46,498 nt of DNA. Origin: Thermodesulforhabdus norvegica (GTDB lineage Bacteria; Desulfobacterota; Syntrophobacteria; Syntrophobacterales; Thermodesulforhabdaceae). The position numbers and the translations under genes were made by a program. The DNA lies in the NCBI RefSeq assembly GCF_900114975.1, contig NZ_FOUU01000002.1:1-46498 (forward strand). Reading direction: 5' to 3'. The notes under the pieces are model-generated. The model did no database searches. It was given only the letters and a program-made list of their open reading frames with translations, and was not told where the DNA came from. This document shows, one piece after another, positions 33,614-43,124 of the stretch; the first letter of the stretch is position 1, and every line of letters starts with the position of its first letter.

Positions 33614-34762
33614 ATGGTTACTGTGATCGGTACTGCCTCTCATGGAGGAAACGTTTACGAAATATGTCGGAATTACGGCTGGAGTATCGACGAGATTGTC
33701 GATCTCAGTGCAAGCATAAATCCGCTTGGCCCTCCCGAGGGGCTTAAAGAGTACCTGTTGAGCCGCTTCGGCGAGATCGTCCATTATCCGGATATTCATA
33801 ATCTAGAGCTGATTCGTGCTCTTGCAGAATACCACGGGCTACCGGAATCGGTTTTCGCCGTCGGTAATGGGTCGACAGAACTTCTTTTCTGGTTGCCCTT
33901 TGCTTTAAACTGGCGCCGTGTTGCCGTGGTCCTGCCCGTCTTTGGAGAATATCTCAGGAGTCTCGAAAATGCCGGGGTGATTATCAGAAAACTGAGGACT
34001 GCCTGGGAGACGGGATTTCAGCCCACCGTTGAGCAACTTGACGCCCTGGTACATGCGTCCAACCCCGATGTTGTGATACTCACCAATCCGGGCAGTCCAT
34101 CAGGCACGCTTTTGTCCGGCGAAGTTCTGGATTACATAAAATGGAGCGTTAGAAAAAGGCAGAACTTCTGGCTGATTGACGAGGTATTCGTTGATTTCTG
34201 CGAGGAAAACTCCTTGAAAGAGCTTGCAGCCCGTGAACCTTTTCTGATGGTGATACGTTCTCTTACGAAGTTCTTTTCTCTTCCAGGCCTGAGGATTGGC
34301 TACATTGTAGCAGGTGCCGACATAATAAACAAACTGCGCCTTTTTGTTCCTCCCTGGTCAGTCAACATTTTTGCCCAACATGCGGCCGTTTTTTGTCTCA
34401 AAGACCGATCGTTTGTTGATAAGACCCTGTCTTTTTTCGATCGGGAGAAGAAAAGGGTTAAAGAGAAGTTGCTGGAAATTCGGGGGATAGAGTCATCGCC
34501 TTTTGCGGCGAATTATGTGCTTATCAGGCTGAAGGAGGAAATACCTCTTAACTCTACGGAGCTTCGAGAGCAGATGCTCCTGAGGCACAGAATTCTGATT
34601 AGAGATTGCAGAAATTTCGAAGGACTTTCGGACAGATACGTTAGGATTGCCTTGGGGCTTTCCAGCACTAATGAGCTCTGGGTACGCGCTCTACGGGATA
34701 CCATCGGTGATTACCTTCCCGCGAATAGCAAGGAAAACCGGGCATTGGGGATGGGCAACTAA
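33614..34762 (+). CDS. cobD: L-threonine-O-3-phosphate decarboxylase / histidinol-phosphate aminotransferase-like (CobD)
   Basis: 382 residues of fold-type I PLP enzyme. The N-terminal THGGN-like start (SHGGNVYE) and DLSASINPLGPP are diagnostic of CobD/CobC. The PLP lysine is in SLTKFFSLPGLRIGY, and NPGSPSG and LIDEVFVDF bind the cofactor. CobD supplies (R)-1-aminopropan-2-ol phosphate for cobalamin. The ATG at 33614 abuts GAGGAG, so a GTG at 33623 is an alternative start. No other cobalamin genes or B12 riboswitch are nearby. Confidence 0.85.
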   Translation: MVTVIGTASHGGNVYEICRNYGWSIDEIVDLSASINPLGPPEGLKEYLLSRFGEIVHYPDIHNLELIRALAEYHGLPESVFAVGNGSTELLFWLPFALNWRRVAVVLPVFGEYLRSLENAGVIIRKLRTAWETGFQPTVEQLDALVHASNPDVVILTNPGSPSGTLLSGEVLDYIKWSVRKRQNFWLIDEVFVDFCEENSLKELAAREPFLMVIRSLTKFFSLPGLRIGYIVAGADIINKLRLFVPPWSVNIFAQHAAVFCLKDRSFVDKTLSFFDREKKRVKEKLLEIRGIESSPFAANYVLIRLKEEIPLNSTELREQMLLRHRILIRDCRNFEGLSDRYVRIALGLSSTNELWVRALRDTIGDYLPANSKENRALGMGN

Positions 34763-34783
34763 CCTCCCATCCCCTGCAGATAC

Positions 34784-36124
34784 TTACTCCATGTAATAAT
34801 CCAGACCAAAATGAGTTATCTGTTCTTCTTTCATGAGATATCTTAAAGTATTTTTAAGCTTCATCAATTGAATGAAAAGGTCGTGTTCAGGGTAAAGGTT
34901 TTCTTTGTGCATGGGGCTTTTAAAGTAAAAAGACAACCACTCCTGGATACCGTTCATGTTGGCCCTCTGAGCCAGATCCATGAACAGTACCAGGTCTAAA
35001 ACCAGCGGTGCAGCCAGAATGCTGTCTCTACACTGAAAATCTATCTTTATTTGCATGGGGTAGCCGAGCCATCCGAAGATGTCTATACAATCCCAGCCTT
35101 CTTTATTGTCCCCTCTGGGTGGGTAGTAATTTATGGTGACCTTGTGATAGTAGTTTTTGTAAAGTGTTGGATAGAGTTGGGGTTGCAGAATGTAATCCAG
35201 AACGGAAAGCTTGCTTTCTTCCTTGGTTTTGAAGGAGTCTTTATCGTCCAGAACCAGGCCGTCTCTGTTTCCGAGGATGTTGGTTGAGTACCATCCTTCG
35301 AGTCCCAGGAGCCTTGCTTTGAGGCCAGGGGCGATTATGGTTTTCATGAGTGTCTGGCCGGTTTTGAAGTCTTTGCCTGCAATGGGTACCTTGTTCTTCT
35401 TCGCCAGTTCAATTAGGGCGGGGATGTCCACAGTGAGGTTAGGAGCGCCGTTTACGAAGGGGATGTTTAGCTCCAGGGCAGCCAGAGCGTAAAGCATGCT
35501 GGGAGCAATTCGCTCGTCGCTTTTTTCAAGGGCTTCCAGAAAAGCGGGAAGCGACGAATGTACGTCCTCCGGCTTCATGTAAACCTCGGTGCTTCCGCAC
35601 CAGATCATGACGCAACGATCCACCCCTTGTGTTTTCTGGAAATTTCGTATGTCTTCCTTTAACTGTTCGACAAGATCCCGGAGATTTTTTCCTTTTTTTA
35701 CGTGGTTGCCATCGAGGTTCCGTACAAAGCGCCTGTCGAATACGGCAGGCATTGGTGTTATTGAAGCAAGGAAATCTTTTATGGGTTCGATGTGGTCCTT
35801 CTGAAGAACCTTTGCGAATTGAGCCGCTTCGTAAAGGTTGGCGTCGTAAATGTCCCAACCCGCAAAAACCAGGTCGTTTATGTCGGCAAGGGGTACGAAA
35901 TCTTTGATTCTTGGGGTTCTGTATTCGTAGCGCTTTCCGAGCCTGATGGTTCCAAGCTGAGTTAGTGATCCTACGGGCTCGCCAAGACCCCGGCGCACGA
36001 GTTCAACCCCTGCGATAAAGGTTGTGCTGACGGCTCCGCCAATTCCGGGAATAAGGACACCCAGTTTGCCTCGGGGCTCCAGTATTTCTTCTTTTCTTCT
36101 GATTTCCTGTTCTTTCAATGCCAT
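34784..36124 (-). CDS. Inositol-3-phosphate synthase (myo-inositol-1-phosphate synthase)
   Basis: 446 residues. The N-terminal Rossmann turn (GVLIPGIGGAVSTTFIAG), the catalytic-domain motif NGAPNLTVDIPA, and KDFKTGQTLMKT with LGLEGWYSTNILGNRDG identify the enzyme that converts glucose-6-phosphate to inositol phosphate. In bacteria this supports inositol lipids or, in thermophiles, di-myo-inositol-phosphate as a compatible solute; no companion synthase is in view. The ATG at 36124 is only one base from GGAGGG, so the TTG at 36118 may be the real start. It ends 21 bp from cobD, convergent. Confidence 0.88.
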   Translation of the reverse strand: MALKEQEIRRKEEILEPRGKLGVLIPGIGGAVSTTFIAGVELVRRGLGEPVGSLTQLGTIRLGKRYEYRTPRIKDFVPLADINDLVFAGWDIYDANLYEAAQFAKVLQKDHIEPIKDFLASITPMPAVFDRRFVRNLDGNHVKKGKNLRDLVEQLKEDIRNFQKTQGVDRCVMIWCGSTEVYMKPEDVHSSLPAFLEALEKSDERIAPSMLYALAALELNIPFVNGAPNLTVDIPALIELAKKNKVPIAGKDFKTGQTLMKTIIAPGLKARLLGLEGWYSTNILGNRDGLVLDDKDSFKTKEESKLSVLDYILQPQLYPTLYKNYYHKVTINYYPPRGDNKEGWDCIDIFGWLGYPMQIKIDFQCRDSILAAPLVLDLVLFMDLAQRANMNGIQEWLSFYFKSPMHKENLYPEHDLFIQLMKLKNTLRYLMKEEQITHFGLDYYME

Positions 36125-36369
36125 ACCCTCCGTGTGGTCTCTGGATTTTAATTCCCGGCCCGCTTAAATAATTCATCGGGTCTAAATATTTACCACAGAG
36201 CCTTCCGAAAAGAAACTTTTCCTTAGTTGATTTTGTCACAGCAGGTAGAGGGGGCTTTCGAAGGGATTTTTATTTCAATTGAATCGATGTAAAACTGAGA
36301 TCAACGGAGGCTCAAATGGGGGATGGGATACGGTGTAAACTGCATCATTGCAAATTAAAGGGGAATGTC

Positions 36370-37701
36370 ATGTCGATTAAACAGGATCTCGTAGCAATTT
36401 TTCAAGCAGGGTTAAAAGCGGTGGATCCGGAGGTGGCTATAAAGCGCCATGTAAGAAAAGAAGGCTCCCTTCTCATTCTGGGTTCTCATAGTGTTGATCT
36501 GAAGGAAATCGAACGCGTGTACGTGATCGGAGCAGGGAAGGGCACAGCCCCGATGGCAGTAGCCCTTGAAGATATTCTCGGAGAACGAATTTCCGATGGG
36601 GCCGTTACGGTAAAATACGGGCATGGTTTGCCGTTAAGGAGAATTCGCCTTTTTGAAGCAGGTCATCCGGTGCCCGATGAAGCCGGCGTTCGGGCAACGG
36701 AAGAGCTACTGAGGATTGCTCGCAAGGCGGGAGATAAAGATCTTATCATTGCGGCCTTCTCCGGAGGTGGAAGCGCACTGACGCCGGCTCCGGTTGCTCC
36801 TGTGGGACTTGAGGAAAAACAGGAAGTGACCAGATTACTGCTTGCGTGCGGTGCGACCATCGGTGAAATCAACGCCATAAGAAAGCATCTGTCGAGAATA
36901 AAAGGTGGTGGGCTCGCCAGAGCCGCTTATCCTGCCCGGATCTTTTCTCTAATTCTTTCCGACGTGGTCGGTGATCTTCTGGATGTGATAGCTTCTGGAC
37001 CGACAGCGCCAGATCCGACCACTTTTGAAGACTGTTTACGCATAATAGACAAATACGGCATTCGTCCGGATGTGCCCGAAAAGGTTCTGAAGGTGCTGGA
37101 GGAAGGAGTGGCCGGTGTCAGACCCGAGACTCCCAAAAAGGGTGACCCCGTATTCAACAACGTCGTCAATCTGATTGTCGGTAATAACTTTATGGCTCTC
37201 GATGCAGCTCAACAAGAGGCCACAAAACGAGGTTACAGAACCCTTATAATGACGTCAAGGATGGAAGGAGAAGCCAGAGAAGTTGCGAAGGTCATCTCGG
37301 CCATAGCCAAAGAATGTGCAGCCACTGGGAGGCCCGTTTCTCCGCCTGCCTGTTTCCTTTTCGGTGGGGAAACGACGGTTACCATAAAGGGAGATGGCCT
37401 CGGGGGCAGGAATCAGGAGTTAGCACTGGCCTGTGCCGTCGAGCTCGACGGCTGGAATAATATATGGGTTCTTAGCGCAGGAACGGACGGAACGGATGGT
37501 CCTACGGATGTTGCAGGAGCCTTTGCCGATGGACAAACAGTATCGAAAGCCCGAAATGCCGGAATAGATGCTCTGGACTATCTCAGACGAAACGATTCTT
37601 TCAACTTTTTTAAGGCAACCGGCGACCATTTACATATAGGCCCAACTCGGACTAATGTGATGGATATGGTGTGTGTGATAGTAGCTGCGTCCGGCTCTTG
37701 A
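36370..37701 (+). CDS. Glycerate 2-kinase (GckA/MOFRL family)
   Basis: 443 residues. The N-terminal domain has VYVIGAGKGTAPMA and FSGGGSALTPAP. The C-terminal MOFRL domain has CFLFGGETTVTIKGDGLGGRNQEL and SAGTDGTDGPTDVAGAF. It phosphorylates D-glycerate to 2-phosphoglycerate. The frame also opens at ATG 36316 behind a GGAGG; the later start (AAAGGGGA, 5 bases before ATG) matches the usual family N-terminus (MSIKQDLVAIFQAGLKAVDP) and is preferred. Divergent from the inositol-phosphate synthase gene. Confidence 0.88.
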   Translation: MSIKQDLVAIFQAGLKAVDPEVAIKRHVRKEGSLLILGSHSVDLKEIERVYVIGAGKGTAPMAVALEDILGERISDGAVTVKYGHGLPLRRIRLFEAGHPVPDEAGVRATEELLRIARKAGDKDLIIAAFSGGGSALTPAPVAPVGLEEKQEVTRLLLACGATIGEINAIRKHLSRIKGGGLARAAYPARIFSLILSDVVGDLLDVIASGPTAPDPTTFEDCLRIIDKYGIRPDVPEKVLKVLEEGVAGVRPETPKKGDPVFNNVVNLIVGNNFMALDAAQQEATKRGYRTLIMTSRMEGEAREVAKVISAIAKECAATGRPVSPPACFLFGGETTVTIKGDGLGGRNQELALACAVELDGWNNIWVLSAGTDGTDGPTDVAGAFADGQTVSKARNAGIDALDYLRRNDSFNFFKATGDHLHIGPTRTNVMDMVCVIVAASGS

Positions 37702-37732
37702 TATTGAGGGTGTTTCGCAAGGGTCGGTAGTC

Positions 37733-38425
37733 ATGCTGAATCGAATGTCCGGTGATCTTAAAAAGAGAAAGGAAAGCCTTCGAAAGGGTGAAAGGAAAGA
37801 AATCGAAAATGGGGCACTGGCGAAGGAAACTCAATGGGAGCCTCTAAGAAAAGACGAAGGCGCTTCTTTCTGTACTCATAGGTTTGTGGAAGTTAGCCCC
37901 ATTTATGCGGAATTTCGCAGATCGCCGACCCTCAAAATTTGCTACCTGCTCTTATCCCTGCTGGGGGCGGGAATTGGCGGAACTATTTTGGTTGTGACTA
38001 TAAGAGCAGGATCCTCAGGGAGCGACAGAGTATTCCTTTTATTACCTGTTGTTGCCGGATTTTTGTTTTGCCTGATCGGCCTGGTGAAGCTGGCTCAAAA
38101 GAGGCGTCTCATTTTTGACAGAGCCGCGGGCGTATTTCGCAGAGAGGGGTATCCCGGTATTGAGGTTCCGCTGGATCAAATTAAAGCAATCCAGATTATA
38201 TCGAAAACCAGCGGAGCGATAGGCGGCCGTTTTCGCAGTCACGAACTTAATCTGGTACTTAAAAGTGGCGATAGAGTGAATGTCGTTGATCACGGCAGTG
38301 TAGGGAAGATAAGAGAGGATGCGGAGAAACTTGCTCGGTTTCTGGGAGTGCAGGTCTGGGATGCCGGTGATGATGAAGAATTTTCTAAATTCGGCGGATG
38401 GTTTATCCGCGGTAAAGGTTATTGA
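37733..38425 (+). CDS. Two-helix membrane protein of unknown function
   Basis: 230 residues (start may be Met5). A basic N-terminal tail is followed by two hydrophobic helices (about 70-92 and 100-120). A C-terminal cytoplasmic domain with alternating beta pattern follows (RLIFDRAAGVFRREGYPGIEVPLDQIKAIQII, then HELNLVLKSGDRVNVVDHG). This layout resembles bacterial PH-like membrane proteins, though I cannot name the family. It ends 2 bp from the convergent plsB stop. Confidence 0.65.
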   Translation: MLNRMSGDLKKRKESLRKGERKEIENGALAKETQWEPLRKDEGASFCTHRFVEVSPIYAEFRRSPTLKICYLLLSLLGAGIGGTILVVTIRAGSSGSDRVFLLLPVVAGFLFCLIGLVKLAQKRRLIFDRAAGVFRREGYPGIEVPLDQIKAIQIISKTSGAIGGRFRSHELNLVLKSGDRVNVVDHGSVGKIREDAEKLARFLGVQVWDAGDDEEFSKFGGWFIRGKGY

Positions 38426-38427
38426 TG

Positions 38428-41085
38428 CTATCCATCACGCCTCAAAAAACGACCTACTTTCCGCAGCATAGCAGATATTTCGTCATATCTCGGCCCTTTT
38501 ACAAAAAATTCTTTCGGTTCGGTTTTTTCCTTACCCTCTCGTTCGACACTCTTCCCCAGGTAATCCTCTTCTTCGAAGAGTTTTAAAGCATTCTCGTACA
38601 TTATTTTGGAAATGGATTCGGGCCTTTCAATAAATCCCAGTTTTAAGGCCTTACGCCCTTCGGCAAGGATCTTCTTAACGAACTCTCTGTCCTGATATTT
38701 TTCCTTTTTTTCCAGGAATCTCAATCCTCTGAGACATATCCAGTAACCTTCCAGATAATTTTGAATTATCGATGCAAAAATCTCGCAGGCCCTCAAACCT
38801 TCGTGTTTGAGTTCAAATTCGCCTTCTGAGCCGAGATTTACGATCCAATTTTGCCTTAAGAGAAAATCACAGGCGTTTTCGATGTTTTTTTCGTCTGGTA
38901 TGTCGTTGTCGTAGGCAAATTCGTGTTTAAAGAGTTTTTTGAGAAACCGGTAATCTTCAAGGATATGTTCCAATTTCGGGCGGAAGGTCTTCTGGGCAAT
39001 TATTGAAGCTGATACGAAGGAAAGGGGAAGGAAAAAGTGGATGATGTTGTTTTTGTAGTATTCCAGTATGTGTCTTTTCTTTTCTTCAATAGAAATAAGT
39101 ATATCTTCTTCCGAATCTTCGGGTTCACGGATTCTCTCGATAACCTTGCTTTTTTCCAGATCGGTCAGGGTTTCTTCCAGCATGGAATCGTAGTTGTTAA
39201 AGGTTCTGGAGAATTTTACGTTTATGAAGGACAGATACTCAAGCATGGTTCGCATCGTGAGCTTTAACGTGATGAGCGAGATGCCGGACCGGGACGTGGT
39301 TAACAGGGAAGATGAAACCAGAGCATGGGGTGTGACAACGGATACGTTATTAATGCTGTTAATGATTCTGAAAGCAAAGTCACGATAAACTTCGTGACGC
39401 TCTCTGGGGCGCATCTTTTTCAGGTTCAGTTTGTTTCTTTCAAGGTATTGGGCAAGAGATATGGGTTTTGCGAACCTGACATATACTCGGCCGTATTTTC
39501 TCTTGAGAAAACGTCTCAGTCCAAAAAGCTGTTTTATGTTTTCTGCCTGTTTGCTTCCTCCTGTTATCTCGTGTACATAAGACTCTTCTTCGGGTATCCT
39601 ATCGTAACATATGGCCGTGGGCACAAAAACCAGATCGCTGCAATAACCTTCTTCTACGGCCTGTATGAGGATGGACAGAAGGCCGAGCTTTGGGAGTATG
39701 AGCTTTCCGGTACGGCTTCTACCGCCTTCTATGAAAAATTCTATGTTATGACCCAGGTGAACCATCGTTTTCACGTAGAGTGAGAACACTTCGGCATAGA
39801 ATCGTTGACCTCTGAAGGTCCTCCTGATGAAGAAGGCTCCTCCTCGGCGGAAAATGGGCCCCAGTGGCCAGAAGGAAAGGTTTTTGCCGGCAGCAATAAA
39901 GGGTGGAGAAAGATTGGCCTGAAAAAGAACGTAAGAAAGTATCAGGTAATCGATGTGGCTTTTATGACAGGGTATGTATACCAGAGTATGACGCTGGGCA
40001 GCTTTTTTTACTTTACGAAGGCCTTCTTCGTCTATTTCGATCCCGTCGAAAATCGTATTCCATGCCCATCTGAGCGCTCTTTCCATTATCTTAATCAGGG
40101 AGTAGCTATAGTCTGCTGCGATTTCCTCGAGGTATTTGTCGGCCTCACGGTATATGTCCCAGATTTTTCGACCTGTTGATTTGGCCTTTCTACGCATGTA
40201 GGTTTGGAGCTTCGGGTTATTCAGGATAATTTCTTTCAATTCCAGTTTGGATTTCAATGCGGGTCCTAGAATACTTTTATAGATGCTGTTTACGGAGTCC
40301 AGAAGGTTTCTGCGGAGCTGAAAGATCTGGGTTCTTCTTTCAGATGAAATGGGTGAGAGTTCCGTCAGCACATCTTTAAGATTTACCGGGTCGCCTATTT
40401 CTATTACCGCATGACGGTAACCTCTCAAGAATGAGAAGGTTTTTCTCAATATTCCCGGATTTTTTTGTGTGAACCATGAAGATTTGTCGTTGAAGGACTC
40501 TCTGCCGGGATGTCGGCTGTAGACAACCGCACAGGGTACAATGTAGATGGGTTTTTCCGTTGATGACTGAATTTCAATCAGGTGTTGCAGGGGATCTTCT
40601 CCGAAGGCAATTGCCCGCCTTGATTGGGTTTCTGTCGTAAGCAGGAATAATGCTCCGGTTTTTCCTTCTTCAATAAGTTTTTTGTAGTGACCGTCCTCGT
40701 AAGGGTTTGGAAGGGCGCTGTGTTTGAGATAGTGTGTCAGGTGGGCTATCCGCAACGACCATGCATCGACAAAGGGCCTCAGCCGATAGGGGCGCATGTC
40801 AAAGACGAATTCCGGGTGAGGCAAACCCATCTGGAAGAGTCTCGTCTTTATGTAGAGCAGGTCAAAAAGGGATTGGAACCTCAGTGCGTAAACAATGACG
40901 CCCTGCTTTGAAAGTTCCTCAAGCACCTTTTGTTGATCCGGGGGCATTTTGCCAAGTCTAATAAGTCGTTCCAGAATAAACCTTAAAGGATAAAAAGGGC
41001 GTTCGGGAATTGTGCATCCATATTTATTATGACCCTCTAGGTCTTTTGTTTCTTCTGTGACGTCCTTTGCAGGAATCTTGTTCAT
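38428..41085 (-). CDS. plsB: Glycerol-3-phosphate acyltransferase PlsB
   Basis: 885 residues, slightly longer than E. coli PlsB. Acyltransferase motif I is HKSHID (HX4D). Motif II region is GAFFIRRTFRGQ, motif III is FFIEGGRSRTG and motif IV is FVPTAICYDRIPEE. It adds the first acyl chain to glycerol-3-phosphate at the inner membrane. An N-terminal domain (about 1-330) and a helical C-terminal domain flank the catalytic core, as in the family. The ATG has TTGGAG 7 bases ahead. Confidence 0.92.
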   Translation of the reverse strand: MNKIPAKDVTEETKDLEGHNKYGCTIPERPFYPLRFILERLIRLGKMPPDQQKVLEELSKQGVIVYALRFQSLFDLLYIKTRLFQMGLPHPEFVFDMRPYRLRPFVDAWSLRIAHLTHYLKHSALPNPYEDGHYKKLIEEGKTGALFLLTTETQSRRAIAFGEDPLQHLIEIQSSTEKPIYIVPCAVVYSRHPGRESFNDKSSWFTQKNPGILRKTFSFLRGYRHAVIEIGDPVNLKDVLTELSPISSERRTQIFQLRRNLLDSVNSIYKSILGPALKSKLELKEIILNNPKLQTYMRRKAKSTGRKIWDIYREADKYLEEIAADYSYSLIKIMERALRWAWNTIFDGIEIDEEGLRKVKKAAQRHTLVYIPCHKSHIDYLILSYVLFQANLSPPFIAAGKNLSFWPLGPIFRRGGAFFIRRTFRGQRFYAEVFSLYVKTMVHLGHNIEFFIEGGRSRTGKLILPKLGLLSILIQAVEEGYCSDLVFVPTAICYDRIPEEESYVHEITGGSKQAENIKQLFGLRRFLKRKYGRVYVRFAKPISLAQYLERNKLNLKKMRPRERHEVYRDFAFRIINSINNVSVVTPHALVSSSLLTTSRSGISLITLKLTMRTMLEYLSFINVKFSRTFNNYDSMLEETLTDLEKSKVIERIREPEDSEEDILISIEEKKRHILEYYKNNIIHFFLPLSFVSASIIAQKTFRPKLEHILEDYRFLKKLFKHEFAYDNDIPDEKNIENACDFLLRQNWIVNLGSEGEFELKHEGLRACEIFASIIQNYLEGYWICLRGLRFLEKKEKYQDREFVKKILAEGRKALKLGFIERPESISKIMYENALKLFEEEDYLGKSVEREGKEKTEPKEFFVKGPRYDEISAMLRKVGRFLRRDG

Positions 41086-41410
41086 GATAAAACTCCAAGA
41101 TATTTTTTACTTCCCGGCAGTCAGAGGGCTGGAGGTTCCGGATAAAAATGCCGGGAGATCATCTGATACAACAACGATGGGTTCTGTGCAAGGCAATTTG
41201 CGGCCGGGTTTTCTCGGTTCATAGGAGCAAAGGTGTTTAAAATTCGACATGGGTCCGATAACATGCAAGAATTTCGCGGAAATGCCCTTGTGGAAGAAGC
41301 AAAACTCTGTACGGAATCGAAGTTACATCGGGTGAAGGTATAAAGGTCTTGTATATGTCTGTCTCCGTGGGCTATTAACGTTTTGGGGAAGGGCAAAGGT
41401 ACTTTTCGGT
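41086..41410. other. 325-bp gap without a supported gene
   Basis: Between divergent plsB and the phosphoesterase gene. A 109-codon minus-strand frame exists here but its Pro/Ser/His-rich composition and lack of any motif or ribosome site argue against it. No tRNA, hairpin-terminator or riboswitch was recognised. Confidence 0.5.
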
Positions 41411-41920
41411 ATGGATGCGGATATGAAGATTGTGGTGTTGTCGGACACACATCTCACAGGTGTTACGGAAGAGCTGGAGCTCATCTGTAGCAGATATTGC
41501 GAAGGGGCGGATATGGTTATTCATCTTGGAGACTGGACGTCTCCGGTTGTGCTGGATTACTTCATGCAGTATCATCTTGAAGGGGTTGCAGGAAATTCAG
41601 ATCATCCGGCGATTATTTCTAGTTTGCCTCTAAAGAAGATTATAACCGTTGGATCTTTTCGGGTGGGCCTTATACACGGTTGGGGCTCCTACTCCAACCT
41701 CAGAGGCTCTATCCGGGAAGCTTTCCGAGATGTTATCAACTCGCTTGATGCCGTATTCTACGGACATTCTCACGTTCCCTATTACGGCCGAGAAAACGGG
41801 CTGATCTGGTTAAATCCCGGTTCTCTTTTTAAAGGGCGTGGTGTTGTTCAGAGTAGCCTGGCTCTGGTGGAAGTAAGTGGTGGGGCTCGATTTGATGTTC
41901 GACTAATTGAGCTGATGTGA
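41411..41920 (+). CDS. YfcE/MJ0936-type metallophosphoesterase
   Basis: 169 residues. The dimetal site is complete: SDTH (D-x-H), HLGDW, AGNSDHP (variant of GNCD), IHGWG and YGHSHVP. Such small enzymes hydrolyse phosphodiesters in vitro; the physiological substrate is unknown. Met1 (41411) or Met5 (41423) could start it. It is the first of four tightly packed plus-strand genes. Confidence 0.85.
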   Translation: MDADMKIVVLSDTHLTGVTEELELICSRYCEGADMVIHLGDWTSPVVLDYFMQYHLEGVAGNSDHPAIISSLPLKKIITVGSFRVGLIHGWGSYSNLRGSIREAFRDVINSLDAVFYGHSHVPYYGRENGLIWLNPGSLFKGRGVVQSSLALVEVSGGARFDVRLIELM

Positions 41921-41929
41921 GGTGAAATA

Positions 41930-42421
41930 ATGAAAAATCTGTGGGCTCCGTGGCGTATTGATTACATACTCGGGAAACGTGAACCCTACTGCATTTTCTG
42001 CCCCGAAGGGGGAGGCCTCAGTGATGAAGAACGCCTGATACTCTATCGGGGCAAAAGAATAATGGTCGTTATGAACAAATATCCTTACAACAACGGTCAT
42101 CTTCTCATTGCTCCCTGGCGTCATGTGTCCGACATTACGGAACTTAGCCGTGACGAGTTACTTGACATAAACCTGTGTATTCAGCACAGTGTTTCCATAC
42201 TTCGTAAGGTCATGAAGCCCACGGGTTTTAACATAGGCCTCAATCTCGGTGAGTCTGCCGGGGCAGGCATAAAGGAGCATATCCATTTTCATGTGGTACC
42301 GAGGTGGGACGGCGACACCAATTTTATGGCCGCTCTTGCCGACATAAGGTGCATACCTGAACATTTAAGAAGCACCTATGAAAAACTCAGGCCTTACTTT
42401 CAAAAGGAGGTATCGTTATGA
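41930..42421 (+). CDS. HIT-family hydrolase (AP4A phosphorylase-like)
   Basis: 163 residues. The histidine triad is HIHFHVVPRW. The N-terminal half has a CIFC pair (residues about 18-21), probably zinc-binding, and NKYPYNNGHLLIAPWRHV, typical of the bacterial/archaeal HIT branch close to AP4A phosphorylases. GAGGTGA precedes the ATG. It overlaps the next gene by 4 bp. Confidence 0.9.
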   Translation: MKNLWAPWRIDYILGKREPYCIFCPEGGGLSDEERLILYRGKRIMVVMNKYPYNNGHLLIAPWRHVSDITELSRDELLDINLCIQHSVSILRKVMKPTGFNIGLNLGESAGAGIKEHIHFHVVPRWDGDTNFMAALADIRCIPEHLRSTYEKLRPYFQKEVSL

Positions 42422-42735
42422 TCAGGGCTTTCAGGTGGATTACTACCCTGCTTGTGGCAGGGCTTGCAGCCTTGTTTATTAAGCAAAATATGCCGACCTT
42501 TTCCATGGAAGTTCCTTTCCACTACGACCTTTACATCCGCCAGAAGATGATGTGGTACAGTTCGATAGGCGATATCGTTCTGATCTCTTTGCTGATTGGG
42601 GTGGTTGCGGGGCTTTTTGTGGGCATAAAGCTTTATTGGGGTAAACGACGAGAGGTTAATGAACTGAAACGAAAAATGACGGAAGAAGAGAAAGTACCTC
42701 AACAGGTAAGTAGCGAAGCAGGAGGGACCGGATGA
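42418..42735 (+). CDS. lapA: LapA-domain (DUF1049) membrane protein
   Basis: 105 residues. Two membrane helices (about 8-22 and 42-65) are followed by a basic, charged cytoplasmic helix (WGKRREVNELKRKM). This is the architecture of LapA, which in E. coli helps regulate lipopolysaccharide assembly with LapB. LapB is not adjacent. It starts in the HIT gene stop (ATGA) behind AAGGAGG. Confidence 0.75.
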   Translation: MIRAFRWITTLLVAGLAALFIKQNMPTFSMEVPFHYDLYIRQKMMWYSSIGDIVLISLLIGVVAGLFVGIKLYWGKRREVNELKRKMTEEEKVPQQVSSEAGGTG

Positions 42736-43034
42736 TGTCTCAGAGGTCAGAAGCCCCAGTGGAGGTCCGAACAGGGGAGGCAGGGCTTCTTGCCTTTTTC
42801 AGGCTTTATCTGGAAGTCGAGGGACAAAGACGTTATCTTGGTCTGGTTAACCATGTACGAATTCTGGATAATTCTTCAAACCCTACACCTTATCCTCACA
42901 TGGTGAGATTTTGGGATGGTGAAAATTACAGGTTTCTTGAGGGAGATGTTCATATTGACGAAGACCGTGAGGGTTTTGTCTTGAGCATGGGCGGTTCCAA
43001 GCGCTACATCTTCAGGCTCCTTCGGAGAAGTTAA
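42732..43034 (+). CDS. Small hypothetical protein
   Basis: 100 residues, mostly beta-strand pattern with no cysteines and no membrane segment. It overlaps lapA (ATGATG; start may be 42732 or 42735) behind AGGAGGGA and ends just before a strong terminator, which together support it as a real gene and the last of its operon. I do not recognise the family. Confidence 0.65.
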   Translation: MMSQRSEAPVEVRTGEAGLLAFFRLYLEVEGQRRYLGLVNHVRILDNSSNPTPYPHMVRFWDGENYRFLEGDVHIDEDREGFVLSMGGSKRYIFRLLRRS

Positions 43035-43059
43035 TCCAAGTATTGTTATGGGCATTTAT

Positions 43060-43099
43060 CCCAATGGCCGGTAGGCACGAAGTGCCATTGGGTTTTTTT
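43060..43099 (+). terminator. Rho-independent terminator after the 41411-43034 gene cluster
   Basis: CCCAATGGC (43060-43068) pairs perfectly with GCCATTGGG (43084-43092) and is followed directly by TTTTTTT. It closes the phosphoesterase/HIT/lapA operon. Confidence 0.9.
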
Positions 43100-43124
43100 A
43101 CGTCCGCACAGGAAGGAAGTCTCC

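Noticed and set aside
41121-41450. 109-codon minus-strand frame before the phosphoesterase gene
   Set aside because: Composition is atypical, no motif or ribosome site, and it overlaps the divergent gene.
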